Of a stretch of 13,056 nucleotides of DNA, positions 1 to 8,021 are shown in pieces. A program made the position numbers and the translations under genes. Positions within the stretch are counted from its first letter, which is position 1, and each line of letters starts with the position of its first letter. The stretch covers positions 1 through 13,056 of the forward strand of contig SXQV01000191.1 in the NCBI GenBank assembly GCA_005792805.1, in the 5' to 3' direction. Under the pieces are notes generated by a model. The model was given only the letters and a program-made list of their open reading frames with translations, ran no database searches and had not been told where the DNA came from. The DNA comes from Methylococcaceae bacterium (GTDB lineage: Bacteria > Pseudomonadota > Gammaproteobacteria > Methylococcales > Methylococcaceae).

Positions 1-365
1 ATCGGCAACCGCGTGAGCGTTCCAAAGGGAAAATCTGTCGCGATATCACCGTTCACCACCAGAAATGGCTCGTCCCCCAAAACCGGAAGTGCCCGATAAA
101 TGCCCCCCCCTGTTTCAAGCGCTTCGCCTTCCGGCGAAAAATGCATACGCGCACCCAGACGCGAACCATCACCCAGCACCGCCTCGACCTGTTCACCCAG
201 ATGCGCCGTATTCACGATAATTTCGTCGATGCCCCCGTCAACGAGCGCGGCAATGAGATGCTCGATCAATGGCCGTCCGCCTGCCAGCAGCAACGGTTTG
301 GGCGTGTGATCGGTCAGCGGCCGCATACGTTCACCCCGGCCCGCCGCAAGAATCATGGCTTTCAT
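1..365 (-). CDS. murU: N-acetylmuramate-1-phosphate uridylyltransferase MurU (N-terminal part, runs off the left edge)
   Basis: MurU transfers UMP from UTP to MurNAc-1-phosphate, giving UDP-MurNAc in the cytoplasm. It is the last step of the cell-wall recycling route that bypasses de novo synthesis. I translated the minus strand from the ATG at 363-365, and the frame stays open to base 1 (121 codons). The N-terminus has the sugar-nucleotidyltransferase signature LAAGRGERMRP (residues 6-16) with the following TPKP lysine (K23). It also has the substrate-loop motif EALETGGG (about 81-88) and the metal-binding VVNGD (D107 as the acidic residue). The ATG overlaps the amgK stop as ATGA (362-365), so the two genes are probably translationally coupled. 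The C-terminal half lies outside the window. Glucose-1-phosphate thymidylyltransferase-like enzymes share the fold, but adjacency to amgK makes MurU the best reading. Confidence 0.93.
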   Translation of the reverse strand, partial: MKAMILAAGRGERMRPLTDHTPKPLLLAGGRPLIEHLIAALVDGGIDEIIVNTAHLGEQVEAVLGDGSRLGARMHFSPEGEALETGGGIYRALPVLGDEPFLVVNGDIATDFPFGTLTRLP

Positions 366-1375
366 GAGGGCACCTCCGCAGTCAGTCGTGGCACAACCCG
401 CTGTTCGAGAAAGCTGACAAACCCGGCTAACTCCGGGTAATTCCGGCCAGCTTCCATGACATAACCGAGCGTTCTGGGAATATCCCGCAGATAACCGGGC
501 TTGGCATCACGCAGATTCAGGCGAGAAAAAATACCGGCCGCCTTGAGGTGGCGCTGCATCCCCATGAGATCAAACCAGCGGCGGAACTGCCCGGCATTGG
601 ACTCCTCCAGCAACTTTGCCTCAAGCAATACCTGCCGGTAAGACTCCATCCAGCGGTAAACGCGATCTGCTGGCCAGGCCACGTAGCAATCTCTGAGCAG
701 GGATGCAAGATCGTAGGTAATAGGGCCCAGCACGGCATCCTGGAAGTCCAGCACACCGGGACTGGCTTCATCGGTGACCATGAGGTTACGGGAATGATAG
801 TCGCGGTGGACACAGACACGGGGTTGCTCAAGGGCGGAATCGACCAGTGTGGCCCAGACCTGCTCGATCATTGCAGCGTCCCCGGCGGAAAGCTCCAGTG
901 CGAGCCACTTTTCCAGAAACCATTCCCGGAAAATACCCAGTTCCGTGCGCAACAGACGCTCATCATAGGCAGGCAAATCTACAGCCGCCGCGTTGACGCC
1001 CTGCTGCAAAGCCAGCAATGAAACCATCGCGTCGCCATAGAGCGATTCGGCAGTCTGCTCATCCAGTTCGTCCAGATAAATACGGCTGCCAAAATCTCCC
1101 AACAGAACAAACCCGCGTTCCGCATCAACCGCGTGAATTTCAGGCGTCTGAACACCCGCGTTCCGGAGCAGTTCAGCCACGGCCACGAAAGGTCTGACGT
1201 TTTCCCTGGGAGGCGGCGCATCCATGACAATGTGAGACTGGCCCTCGGAATGAATCCGGAAATAGCGCCTGAAGCTGGCATCAGAAGAGGCGGGAGCGAT
1301 CGATTCGACCGGTCGGCCTAAATCAATCCGCAGCCAATCCAGTAATTGTTGGTAGCGAGTATCCGTGGAATGCAT
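362..1375 (-). CDS. amgK: Anomeric MurNAc/GlcNAc sugar kinase AmgK
   Basis: AmgK phosphorylates the anomeric hydroxyl of N-acetylmuramate (and GlcNAc), giving the sugar-1-phosphate used by MurU; it is a cytoplasmic peptidoglycan-recycling enzyme. The 337-residue product has the aminoglycoside-phosphotransferase (APH) kinase fold. It shows the N-lobe motif SSDASFRRYFR (30-40), the family segment VMDAPPP (50-56), the catalytic loop HRDYHSRN (190-197, D192 the likely base) and the metal-binding DFQDA (210-214). The frame extends upstream to an ATG at 1462. I chose the ATG at 1373-1375 because the extra 29 residues do not look like the family N-terminus, and this start gives the usual length. No strong Shine-Dalgarno is visible. 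It is transcribed divergently from lptD and overlaps murU by ATGA, so it forms a two-gene operon. Confidence 0.94.
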   Translation of the reverse strand: MHSTDTRYQQLLDWLRIDLGRPVESIAPASSDASFRRYFRIHSEGQSHIVMDAPPPRENVRPFVAVAELLRNAGVQTPEIHAVDAERGFVLLGDFGSRIYLDELDEQTAESLYGDAMVSLLALQQGVNAAAVDLPAYDERLLRTELGIFREWFLEKWLALELSAGDAAMIEQVWATLVDSALEQPRVCVHRDYHSRNLMVTDEASPGVLDFQDAVLGPITYDLASLLRDCYVAWPADRVYRWMESYRQVLLEAKLLEESNAGQFRRWFDLMGMQRHLKAAGIFSRLNLRDAKPGYLRDIPRTLGYVMEAGRNYPELAGFVSFLEQRVVPRLTAEVPS

Positions 1376-1406
1376 GAGGCACAATGAAAAAGGATGGAGA
1401 AAACGC

Positions 1407-1431
1407 TTACCGAAGCGCTGGCTTTCGGTAA
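1407..1431. promoter_or_regulatory. Strong palindrome between divergent amgK and lptD
   Basis: TTACCGAAGC (1407-1416) is followed by the four-base loop GCTG and then GCTTTCGGTAA (1421-1431). The second arm is the reverse complement of the first with one extra T. It starts 32 bases upstream of the chosen amgK start and ends about 112 bases upstream of lptD. It could be an operator serving both divergent promoters, or a hairpin in the amgK leader. On the minus strand its 3' arm is followed by GCGTTTTC, which is only weakly terminator-like. No convincing -35/-10 pair could be fixed in the 168-base gap, so the lptD promoter (sigma-E controlled in E. coli) is not placed. Confidence 0.5.
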
Positions 1432-1543
1432 AATGCAACATCGAAAACGGATATTTCAACATAAAGACCGCTTTCCGACGACCGTGCCGTCACCAGCCCC
1501 TGCGCCTGTGATCGCCACACTTACCTATCGCTATCAAAGGTGC

Positions 1544-4408
1544 ATGCCGGTTTCCAAACGCCCGCCGCTCGATAAACGCTCATTGTTCAATCCCGGCAAC
1601 TACCGGCTTGGATTTTCGCTGATCGCTATTTATCTCAGCCTTTCGCCGCCGCCGTCCCTGGCGGCAGCGAATGACTGGAACTGTGCCCGGGATGGCCAGA
1701 ACGGGAGCTGGGTGTGTGGTTCGAAAAACCCGCTCACCGGCACCAACGCCGCCAAAGAGAGCGGAATTGAACTGGGCGAAGACCCTTCAGCGCCGCTTCA
1801 ATCCGATGCCGATGCCGACGAGATGGCTGAAACCTCTGGGCCGGAGGATCAGCCGGAATTACTGAGAAGCAAAGCCCCCTTCCAGCCCCCGCAACCCGCT
1901 GGGGATCCCGAGAAGGCCCGTATAGCCGGGTGGAACTGTACCCCGAATATGGACGAGGGGCCTGACCGAAGCTGGGTCTGCTCGTTAAGCGGCCGGGATC
2001 CGCGTGGCCTGGCACACGTCGTCAGTGAGGAAGGCGAATCCACAGAAAACTGGGCAGAATCCAACACGATAACGCGAGAGGACGAGGACCGATTTGAGAA
2101 CATGCTGGGCCGCATGCCGGTAAATCCGTGGCAGCGCAGCTGTGCGCCCAAAGTCGGTAAAAAATCGCCACCCCCCATGGCCGAATTCATCCTGACGCCA
2201 GAGGAAAAACTGGCGAGAAAAAAGGCAGCGATTGACATTCACTCTGACTATTTCGAGCTGATCGACAACGAAGTAACCAATTTCACCGGGACCGCCGAGA
2301 TGGTCAAGGCGGACCAGAAGCTCTGGGGCGATTACATCACCCGTAACCTCAAAACCAACGCGGTCAACGTACACGGTAACGTCACCTACCAGGACAAGGG
2401 ATTTATCCTCTCCAGCGACTCGGGATTCATGGATGGTGAGGCTGATCGGGGGGTATTTCGCAATAGTCAGTTCATCTTGCCCGCCGTACCGGGGCGCGGC
2501 ACATCCCGGCTCACCAATATCGACAGCAACACCCTGTCCCGCTATGAAAACTTCAGCTACACGACTTGCCCGGCGGGCAACCAGGACTGGATACTCCACG
2601 CATCAAAAGTGAAGATCAACAAGGAAACCGGGCGCGGCAGCGCACAGGACGCCTGGTTCGAGTTCATGGATGTTCCGTTTCTGTATACGCCTTACATGGA
2701 TTTCCCTACCGACAAACGGCGTTCATCAGGCCTGCTGAGTCCCAACCTCGGGGTAACACAGGTCAGTGGTGTTGATCTTTCAATACCCTATTATTTTAAT
2801 CTGGCGCCAAACTATGACTACACGGCTCAACCCCGGTATCTGACCAAACGGGGATTCATGTTGCGCAACGAATTCCGCTATATCGACGAGACCTCACGTG
2901 CGCGGCTGTCTGGCGACATTCTTCCTTACGATGATGAAACCAAAACCACGCGCGGACAGATCAGCCTGCTTGACGATACCCGCTTCAGCGAGAACGTAAC
3001 GGCTCATATTGATGGCAACTGGGTGTCGGATTACAACTATTTGAGTCAACTGGGATCCGCACTCAACACGGTCAACTACGTCAACATTCCCAGCACGGCC
3101 ATGGTGAACTACAGCAGCCCATGGGGACCGGTCAGCGGCATGGCCAACTACTTCCAGACCATCGACCCGAGCGTCCCAAAAGATCAGTATCCCTACTTCT
3201 ACCTGCCCAAGGTCGAACACAGTTTCGGCGAGAACATTGCCGATACCGGCCTGATGCTGAGCAACCAGACTCAGGTCTCCTATATCCAGGCCGACAGCAA
3301 CGAGATGACCATGGGCCAGCGTTTTCTCATCCGGCCCAAGCTGACTTACCCCATGGAGAATAGCGCCGGATTCGTTCGCCCAAGTGCAACCCTGGCATTC
3401 AACCAGTATTCACTACAAAACCCGGAATACTGGGGCAAGTTGCAGCAAAACCTTGGCGTCAACACCAATGGCAACAGCAGCCAAAATTTCACGACGCCAA
3501 TTTTGTCCCTGGACAGTGGAACCTATTTTGACCGGGATCTGGAGATCGGTGATACGCCGATGCAACATACCATCGAACCGCGTTTGTTCTATGTATATAT
3601 CCCAACCGTTGACCAGCAGAACATCCCGGTCTTCGATACAACGAGTTACGACTTTACCTACTATCAGCTCTTCCGCGAGAACCGATTCGCGGGTTATGAC
3701 CGGGTGGGTGACGCCAACGACCTGACGGCCGCCGTGACCTCACGGCTGATAGATCATGAAACCGGCATTGAGCGGATTCGAGCCACGCTGGGCAACATCG
3801 CGTATTTCTCGGACCGGGAGGTGACGCCTGCCGGACTCGCGCCAGAAACCTATCAGCAAAGCTTCTCCAATATCATTGGAGACTTCTATGGTGCCATCAC
3901 CAACAACTGGTCGGTATACACCGCCGGGCAATACAACCCCTCCTTCAATCAGCTTGATCGCGGACAGGTCGGACTCCAATACAACAACAAGCAAAATCAC
4001 ATTCTTAACCTGGCTTACCGTTACCGCCGGAACCAGTATACGAACAACTGCACACCCTCATGGACTGGCCAGAATTACTACACCAACAGTTCGGGCTGTC
4101 TTGACTTGACCGATGTCTCCATGCGGCTCCCCATTCTGGCGGGCTGGTACGCCATCGGCAGGTGGCAGTACTCGTTTCTGGACAACGTCACCACCGAGAG
4201 TTTTGCCGGATTTGAGCGCGAGACCTGCTGCTGGCGGTTCGCCCTCATTGGCCGCCGCTACCTCAACACCATCAATGCCGACGGTACGGCCCAGTCCAAT
4301 AATGCCGTATTTCTCCAGATCGAGCTAAAAGGCATGACCACGCTGAACGAGGATGTGGATAAATTCCTCGAAAGAAGCATTACCGGTTACAGATTCCAGG
4401 ACTATTGA
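1544..4408 (+). CDS. lptD: LPS-assembly protein LptD (outer-membrane LPS translocon)
   Basis: LptD is the outer-membrane barrel that, with LptE, receives LPS from the LptA bridge and places it in the outer leaflet. The 954-residue product starts at the ATG at 1544, preceded by AAAGG. It has a basic N-terminus, a hydrophobic stretch from G23 and a likely signal cleavage after AAA42. Next come two W-N-C...S-W-V-C modules (C47/C58 and C132/C146), an acidic proline-rich linker and a further cysteine, C200. The LptA-like OstA domain runs from about 230 to 335, and the rest is the beta-barrel. Cysteines matching the conserved E. coli disulfide partners are TTC342PAG and the adjacent pair C895-C896. 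At 954 residues it is longer than E. coli LptD (784), much of the excess being N-terminal. An in-frame ATG at 1394 is rejected because it would overlap the divergent leader. The stop overlaps surA as TGATG. Confidence 0.96.
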   Translation: MPVSKRPPLDKRSLFNPGNYRLGFSLIAIYLSLSPPPSLAAANDWNCARDGQNGSWVCGSKNPLTGTNAAKESGIELGEDPSAPLQSDADADEMAETSGPEDQPELLRSKAPFQPPQPAGDPEKARIAGWNCTPNMDEGPDRSWVCSLSGRDPRGLAHVVSEEGESTENWAESNTITREDEDRFENMLGRMPVNPWQRSCAPKVGKKSPPPMAEFILTPEEKLARKKAAIDIHSDYFELIDNEVTNFTGTAEMVKADQKLWGDYITRNLKTNAVNVHGNVTYQDKGFILSSDSGFMDGEADRGVFRNSQFILPAVPGRGTSRLTNIDSNTLSRYENFSYTTCPAGNQDWILHASKVKINKETGRGSAQDAWFEFMDVPFLYTPYMDFPTDKRRSSGLLSPNLGVTQVSGVDLSIPYYFNLAPNYDYTAQPRYLTKRGFMLRNEFRYIDETSRARLSGDILPYDDETKTTRGQISLLDDTRFSENVTAHIDGNWVSDYNYLSQLGSALNTVNYVNIPSTAMVNYSSPWGPVSGMANYFQTIDPSVPKDQYPYFYLPKVEHSFGENIADTGLMLSNQTQVSYIQADSNEMTMGQRFLIRPKLTYPMENSAGFVRPSATLAFNQYSLQNPEYWGKLQQNLGVNTNGNSSQNFTTPILSLDSGTYFDRDLEIGDTPMQHTIEPRLFYVYIPTVDQQNIPVFDTTSYDFTYYQLFRENRFAGYDRVGDANDLTAAVTSRLIDHETGIERIRATLGNIAYFSDREVTPAGLAPETYQQSFSNIIGDFYGAITNNWSVYTAGQYNPSFNQLDRGQVGLQYNNKQNHILNLAYRYRRNQYTNNCTPSWTGQNYYTNSSGCLDLTDVSMRLPILAGWYAIGRWQYSFLDNVTTESFAGFERETCCWRFALIGRRYLNTINADGTAQSNNAVFLQIELKGMTTLNEDVDKFLERSITGYRFQDY

Positions 4409-5784
4409 TGGCACGACAGCACATGGGCCACCACGGCACCGCCTCCAGCAGCACACTCAGGTCAGGCCTATTGCTGGGCCTTACGCTCTTGCTGCCCTTG
4501 CCTTCGCTTTCGGTTGCCGAGGGAGTAGACCGGATTGTGGCGGTGGTCGAGGACGACGTGATTCTGGAGCGTGAGCTTCAGAAAAAGATAGACATAATCC
4601 GGCAAGGCCTGTCACAGAGCGGCACCTTGCCGCCTTCCGAACTGGCACTCGCCCGGCAGGTGCTGGATCGGCTCATTCTGGAAAAAATCCAGATCAGCAT
4701 GGCCGAAAAATCCGGCCTGCGGGTCGACGACGAGACCCTTCGCCAAACCATTCAGCAAATTGCACAGAAGAACAGCATGACGCCGGAAGAGCTGCGTAGC
4801 TCGCTCCGTAACGAGGGCATCGAGTATCCGGACTTCCTCGAACAGATTCGGGGTGAACTGGCGCAACAACGACTGCGGTCCAGCCAGGTCAACAGCCAAA
4901 TTAAAATCAGTGATCGTGAAGTTCAGCACTGGATGGAAGCCCGCCTCAAGGCGGGAGCCAATCCCAATGCGGAGTATCTGCTTGGGCAAATTCTTATAGC
5001 GACCCCGCAAGGTGCGACTCCCGCCACCGTTCAGGCCGCCCGTGACAAGGCAGAGAAACTCATCGCTGATCTTCGCCATGGGGCAGACTTCCGCCAGGTG
5101 TCCATGAGCTCATCCGATGCTTCGGAAGCCCTCAAAGGGGGTGACCTCGACTGGCGAAAACTCAGCGAGCTTCCAACCCTGTTTGCCGAAGCCGTCCCGA
5201 AAATGAAAAAAGGCGATATTGAAGGCCCCATCCGCAGCCCCAGTGGCTTCCATATCATCAAGCTGATGGATCAGCGGGGAGGCGATGTGGAGCACATCAC
5301 CAAGACCCGTGTCAGACACATTCTGCTCAAGCCCAATGAAGTCATGACCAACGACGATGCCCGCAAAAAGCTCGAAACCATCAAGACCCGGATTGAGGCG
5401 GGGGATGATTTTGGTGAACTGGCTCGCGGTAACTCGGATGACAAGGGGTCGGCCGTCAAAGGTGGCGATCTGGGGTTTGTCACACCCGGAGCCCTGGTGC
5501 CTGAATTCGAACAAGCCATGACCGATCTCAAGCCCAACGAGCTCAGTGAACCGGTGCAAAGCCAGTTTGGCTGGCACCTTATCCAGGTACTCGAACGCCA
5601 GGAATCCGATGATACGAATGAATTGCTGAAAAAGCAGGCGCAGGACGAGATATTCAAGCGCAAGGTCGACGAAGAAACGGAACTCTGGCTACGCCGCATC
5701 CGTGACGAGGCCTATGTCGAAATTCGCGTTCCCGAATTAGCCCCCGACGGTGTTCCTGCGGAGCCCGGCCAATCCGGCCCATGA
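4408..5784 (+). CDS. surA: Periplasmic chaperone and peptidyl-prolyl isomerase SurA
   Basis: SurA escorts unfolded outer-membrane proteins, including LptD itself, across the periplasm to the BAM complex. The 458-residue product has a signal peptide with a hydrophobic core at about 20-33 and a likely cleavage after SVA37. The N-terminal chaperone domain spans about 38-180 and begins with DRIVAVVEDDVI. Two parvulin domains follow: the first at about 189-289 (KGGDLDW, SGFHIIKL) and the second at about 300-397 (RHILLKP, KGGDLGFV, FGWHLIQVLE). A C-terminal helix follows at about 402-435. The ATG at 4408 shares bases with the lptD stop (TGATG); a TTG one codon earlier is less likely. Length is slightly above E. 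coli SurA (428), owing partly to a longer leader and a proline-rich tail. It sits second in the operon, as in E. coli. Confidence 0.96.
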   Translation: MARQHMGHHGTASSSTLRSGLLLGLTLLLPLPSLSVAEGVDRIVAVVEDDVILERELQKKIDIIRQGLSQSGTLPPSELALARQVLDRLILEKIQISMAEKSGLRVDDETLRQTIQQIAQKNSMTPEELRSSLRNEGIEYPDFLEQIRGELAQQRLRSSQVNSQIKISDREVQHWMEARLKAGANPNAEYLLGQILIATPQGATPATVQAARDKAEKLIADLRHGADFRQVSMSSSDASEALKGGDLDWRKLSELPTLFAEAVPKMKKGDIEGPIRSPSGFHIIKLMDQRGGDVEHITKTRVRHILLKPNEVMTNDDARKKLETIKTRIEAGDDFGELARGNSDDKGSAVKGGDLGFVTPGALVPEFEQAMTDLKPNELSEPVQSQFGWHLIQVLERQESDDTNELLKKQAQDEIFKRKVDEETELWLRRIRDEAYVEIRVPELAPDGVPAEPGQSGP

Positions 5785-6785
5785 CCCCCCGGCTGGTCTT
5801 GACCACGGGGGAACCGGGAGGGATTGGCCCTGACCTTTGCCTCCAGATCGCCAGCCAACCCTTACCCTGTGAGCTGGTAATCGCCGGCGATCCCGCTTTG
5901 CTGAGCCATCGCGCAAAACAGCTGGGCCTTGCGGTTGAACTGGAGTCCTGGCAGCCACCCGCCCCCGCAAGCCACCGGCCGGGACACCTTTTCGTCTGGC
6001 CGGTGAGCACGGCGGCCAGCGTAACCTCCGGCCACCTTACTGCGGCCAATGCCCGTTATGTCCTGAAGACCATTAGCGAGGCGGCCAAAGCCTGCCTGGC
6101 GGGTCAATTTGATGCACTGGTGACCGGCCCCATCAACAAGGCCAGCATCAATGAAGCCGGCATTTCATTTTCCGGTCACACCGAATACATAGCCGCCCTG
6201 ACGGGCGGAGAACCCGTCATGTTACTGACAGCGCCAGGGCTGCGGGTTGCCCTTGCCACAACCCACTTGCCCCTGACTGAAGTCAGCCTGAACATCACTC
6301 CCGAACGCCTGAGGCAGACCTTGCGCATTCTTGATCGTGAGCTGCGCGGGCGTTTTGGCATCTCTTCCCCGCGCATCCTGGTGGCCGGACTGAATCCCCA
6401 CGCCGGCGAAGGCGGATATCTTGGCCGGGAGGAGATTGAGATCATCTCACCCACGCTGGACGCACTGCGTGCGGAAGGATTGAATCTTGGCGGACCGCTG
6501 CCCGCCGACACCCTGTTCCTTCCGCCCGTCCTGGCTGAAGTGGACGCCGTATTGGCCATGTATCACGATCAGGGTTTACCGGTGCTTAAACACCTGGGCT
6601 TTGGGCGGGCCGTAAATATCACACTGGGTCTCCCCATCATCCGTACCTCGGTCGATCACGGTACGGCACTGGCACTGGCCGGTACGGGAGCCGCCGATCC
6701 CGGCAGCCTGCTGGCCGCCATCGATGCCGCCACCGACCTGGTTCGACGTTCGCGGCCTGCATCAACCTGCACCCTTCCCTCATGA
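5781..6785 (+). CDS. pdxA: 4-hydroxythreonine-4-phosphate dehydrogenase PdxA
   Basis: PdxA oxidises 4-phosphohydroxy-L-threonine with NAD in the DXP-independent-named branch's partner step that feeds PdxJ, making pyridoxine 5'-phosphate in the cytoplasm. The 334-residue product begins LVLTTGEPGGIGPDL. It carries the substrate motif SGHTEYIA (H133, T134) and three metal-binding histidines: H162 in THLPL, H207 in NPHAGEGGYLG and H262 in YHDQG. These match the spacing of H166, H211 and H266 of E. coli PdxA. The C-terminal signature RTSVDHGTALALAGTG (288-303) is intact. The start overlaps the surA stop as ATGA (5781-5784) and its own stop overlaps rsmA as ATGA, so translational coupling is likely. 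Length and all key residues are normal. Confidence 0.97.
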   Translation: MTPRLVLTTGEPGGIGPDLCLQIASQPLPCELVIAGDPALLSHRAKQLGLAVELESWQPPAPASHRPGHLFVWPVSTAASVTSGHLTAANARYVLKTISEAAKACLAGQFDALVTGPINKASINEAGISFSGHTEYIAALTGGEPVMLLTAPGLRVALATTHLPLTEVSLNITPERLRQTLRILDRELRGRFGISSPRILVAGLNPHAGEGGYLGREEIEIISPTLDALRAEGLNLGGPLPADTLFLPPVLAEVDAVLAMYHDQGLPVLKHLGFGRAVNITLGLPIIRTSVDHGTALALAGTGAADPGSLLAAIDAATDLVRRSRPASTCTLPS

Positions 6786-7579
6786 ATCACACCCCGCGCA
6801 AACGCTTTGGCCAGAACTTCCTCCGCGACGATACCGTGGTACACCGCATCGTCGCGGCGGTGAACCCTCGCAGCGGGGACCATCTGGTCGAAATCGGCCC
6901 CGGCGAAGGGGCAATGACCGCCGCCTTGCTGAACAGCGGGCAGCCCCTGGACGCTGTAGAAATCGACCGCGATCTGGCTATCGTGCTCAAGCGCCGTTTT
7001 GAAAATTCCCCTCAGTTCAGGCTGCATCAGGCCGATGCCCTGAAATTTGATTTTCACACCCTTGCCCACGGGGAAAAGCTGCGCATCGTCGGCAACCTCC
7101 CCTACAACATCTCCACTCCGCTGCTATTTCATCTCTTTGCCCACAGCGGGATCATCGAAGACATGCATTTCATGCTGCAAAAGGAAGTGATTGATCGCCT
7201 GTGCGCGGAAGCAGGCGATGCGGATTATGGCCGGCTGGGCATCATGGCCCGGTACTACTGCCGGGCCGAAAAGCTCTTCGAGGTGTACCCGGAGAGCTTT
7301 TATCCGCCCCCCAAGGTGACCTCCGCCATCGTGCGGCTGATTCCGCACGCAGAACCCCCCGTGGCCGCCAGCCCCGCCGCCCTCGGCAAGGTCGTGACCA
7401 CCGCCTTTTCCCAGCGCCGCAAAACGCTGCGGAATGCACTCAAAAGCCTGTTCGACGAAGCCGGGCTCATGGCGGCCGGCATTGACCCCGCTGCGCGGGC
7501 AGAGACTTTAAGCCTGAAGCAATATGCCCAACTAGCAAACCGCATTAAGGAAGGGAACTCCCTTGTTGACACATCTTGA
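6782..7579 (+). CDS. rsmA: 16S rRNA dimethyladenosine transferase RsmA/KsgA, with an atypical 3' end
   Basis: RsmA dimethylates two adjacent adenines in the 3' terminal helix of 16S rRNA (A1518 and A1519 in E. coli numbering), a late small-subunit assembly step whose loss gives kasugamycin resistance. The 265-residue product has RFGQNFL (8-14), the SAM-binding EIGPGEG (37-43), acidic E60/D62 and the catalytic NLPYN (105-109). It also has the C-terminal QRRKTLRNALK. The ATG at 6782 overlaps the pdxA stop. The last 23 codons (after T242) use codons such as TTA, AAG, AAT and CTA, unlike the very GC-rich codons just before. A second rsmA 3' end with more typical codons lies at 8607-8708. The C-terminus is therefore probably foreign or chimeric, although the enzyme should still be active. 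Confidence 0.95.
   Translation: MNHTPRKRFGQNFLRDDTVVHRIVAAVNPRSGDHLVEIGPGEGAMTAALLNSGQPLDAVEIDRDLAIVLKRRFENSPQFRLHQADALKFDFHTLAHGEKLRIVGNLPYNISTPLLFHLFAHSGIIEDMHFMLQKEVIDRLCAEAGDADYGRLGIMARYYCRAEKLFEVYPESFYPPPKVTSAIVRLIPHAEPPVAASPAALGKVVTTAFSQRRKTLRNALKSLFDEAGLMAAGIDPAARAETLSLKQYAQLANRIKEGNSLVDTS
7474..7506 (+). repeat. 33-base perfect direct repeat, copy 1 (inside rsmA)
   Basis: This segment is identical, by reading both lines base by base, to 8624-8656 in the detached rsmA tail. Both encode AGIDPAARAE in the same frame. Directly upstream five of six bases differ, and directly downstream the two copies diverge at once. It marks the likely crossover between two rsmA alleles. The copies are 1150 bases apart, and recombination between them would delete the toxin-antitoxin module. 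Confidence 0.9.
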
Positions 7580-7584
7580 ATCAC

Positions 7585-7649
7585 TTGACTTCACCGAGTT
7601 GCCCGGCGAGGTCGATCAGATCCTTGAGCGCCTCCTGCGGGTCGTGGCC
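7585..7649 (+). repeat. 65-base perfect direct repeat, copy 1 (stray piece of pgm)
   Basis: It is identical over 65 bases to 12586-12650 inside the pgm coding region and in the same orientation. Read on the minus strand it encodes the phosphoglucomutase segment HDPQEALKDLIDLAGQLGEV. A TGA (7581-7583) follows just after a divergent lysine codon. The conserved family ending APTVIT is missing here, so this is a fragment copied from inside pgm, not the end of a real gene. It begins 5 bases after the rsmA stop and stops abruptly where the AT-richer toxin-antitoxin upstream region begins. Confidence 0.92.
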
Positions 7650-7727
7650 CACGCATTATTCGCATTGCTTGTTGTTTGTCAATTGTACTAACATTGCGGC
7701 AAGTATACCCATATCAGCGTGATCGCT
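7650..7727 (+). promoter_or_regulatory. AT-rich upstream region of the toxin-antitoxin operon, probable promoter/operator
   Basis: Composition drops sharply relative to rsmA: 7681-7740 is 26 of 60 G+C by direct count. Several weak promoter elements can be read, for example TTGCTT (7665-7670) with TAACAT (7689-7694) at 18-base spacing. No single choice is convincing. A short palindrome, TTGCGGCAA (7694-7702), could be an operator. Antitoxins of the DUF1778 type are ribbon-helix-helix proteins that repress their own operons, so an operator is expected here by family knowledge. Confidence 0.4.
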
Positions 7728-8021
7728 ATGACAGTCACCATAACCCCACCCTCAGCACGCTCCGCACGACTTGGCCTTCGGGCAACCCGCGAACAAGAAA
7801 TTGTGTTGCGACGTGCCGCTGATGTCGCTCATAAGTCATTGACTGATTTCATTCTCGACAGTGCCTGCTTAGCTGCGGAGCAAACCCTGCTAGATCAGCG
7901 CTTATTCGTGGTTTCCGGTGGCCAGTACCAGACCCTGTTGAGTCTTATGGACAAATCAGAGGAACCCAATGAGGGGCTGCGTGATTTATTCTCACGAAAG
8001 GCTCCTTGGGCCAGCGAATGA
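7728..8021 (+). CDS. DUF1778 ribbon-helix-helix antitoxin (TacA/AtaR/KacA type)
   Basis: This is the antitoxin of a type II pair. In characterised relatives the N-terminal ribbon-helix-helix binds operator DNA as a dimer and the C-terminal tail wraps the acetyltransferase toxin. The 97-residue product shows a basic N-terminus, then the DUF1778 core RLGLRATREQEIVLRRAA and the helix KSLTDFILDSACLAAEQTLL. The tail segment PNEGLRDLFSRKAPW resembles the PNEaLr..f ending of the family. A GTG nine bases earlier (7719) is an equally possible start, as neither has a clear Shine-Dalgarno. Its stop overlaps the toxin ATG as ATGA (8018-8021), the classic antitoxin-first layout. Base composition is lower in GC than the flanking core operon, which fits horizontal transfer. 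Confidence 0.88.
   Translation: MTVTITPPSARSARLGLRATREQEIVLRRAADVAHKSLTDFILDSACLAAEQTLLDQRLFVVSGGQYQTLLSLMDKSEEPNEGLRDLFSRKAPWASE

Noticed and set aside
1376..1462. Longer amgK start at ATG 1462
   Set aside because: The added 29 residues do not resemble the family N-terminus and contain the palindrome.
1394..1543. Longer lptD reading frame starting at ATG 1394
   Set aside because: It would remove the signal peptide from the N-terminus and cover the divergent regulatory region; the ATG at 1544 gives a proper signal sequence.
7581..7649. Reading the stray pgm piece with its TGA as the true 3' end of a donor pgm gene facing rsmA
   Set aside because: The conserved C-terminal APTVIT ending is absent, so the stop is most likely fortuitous and the piece is an internal fragment.
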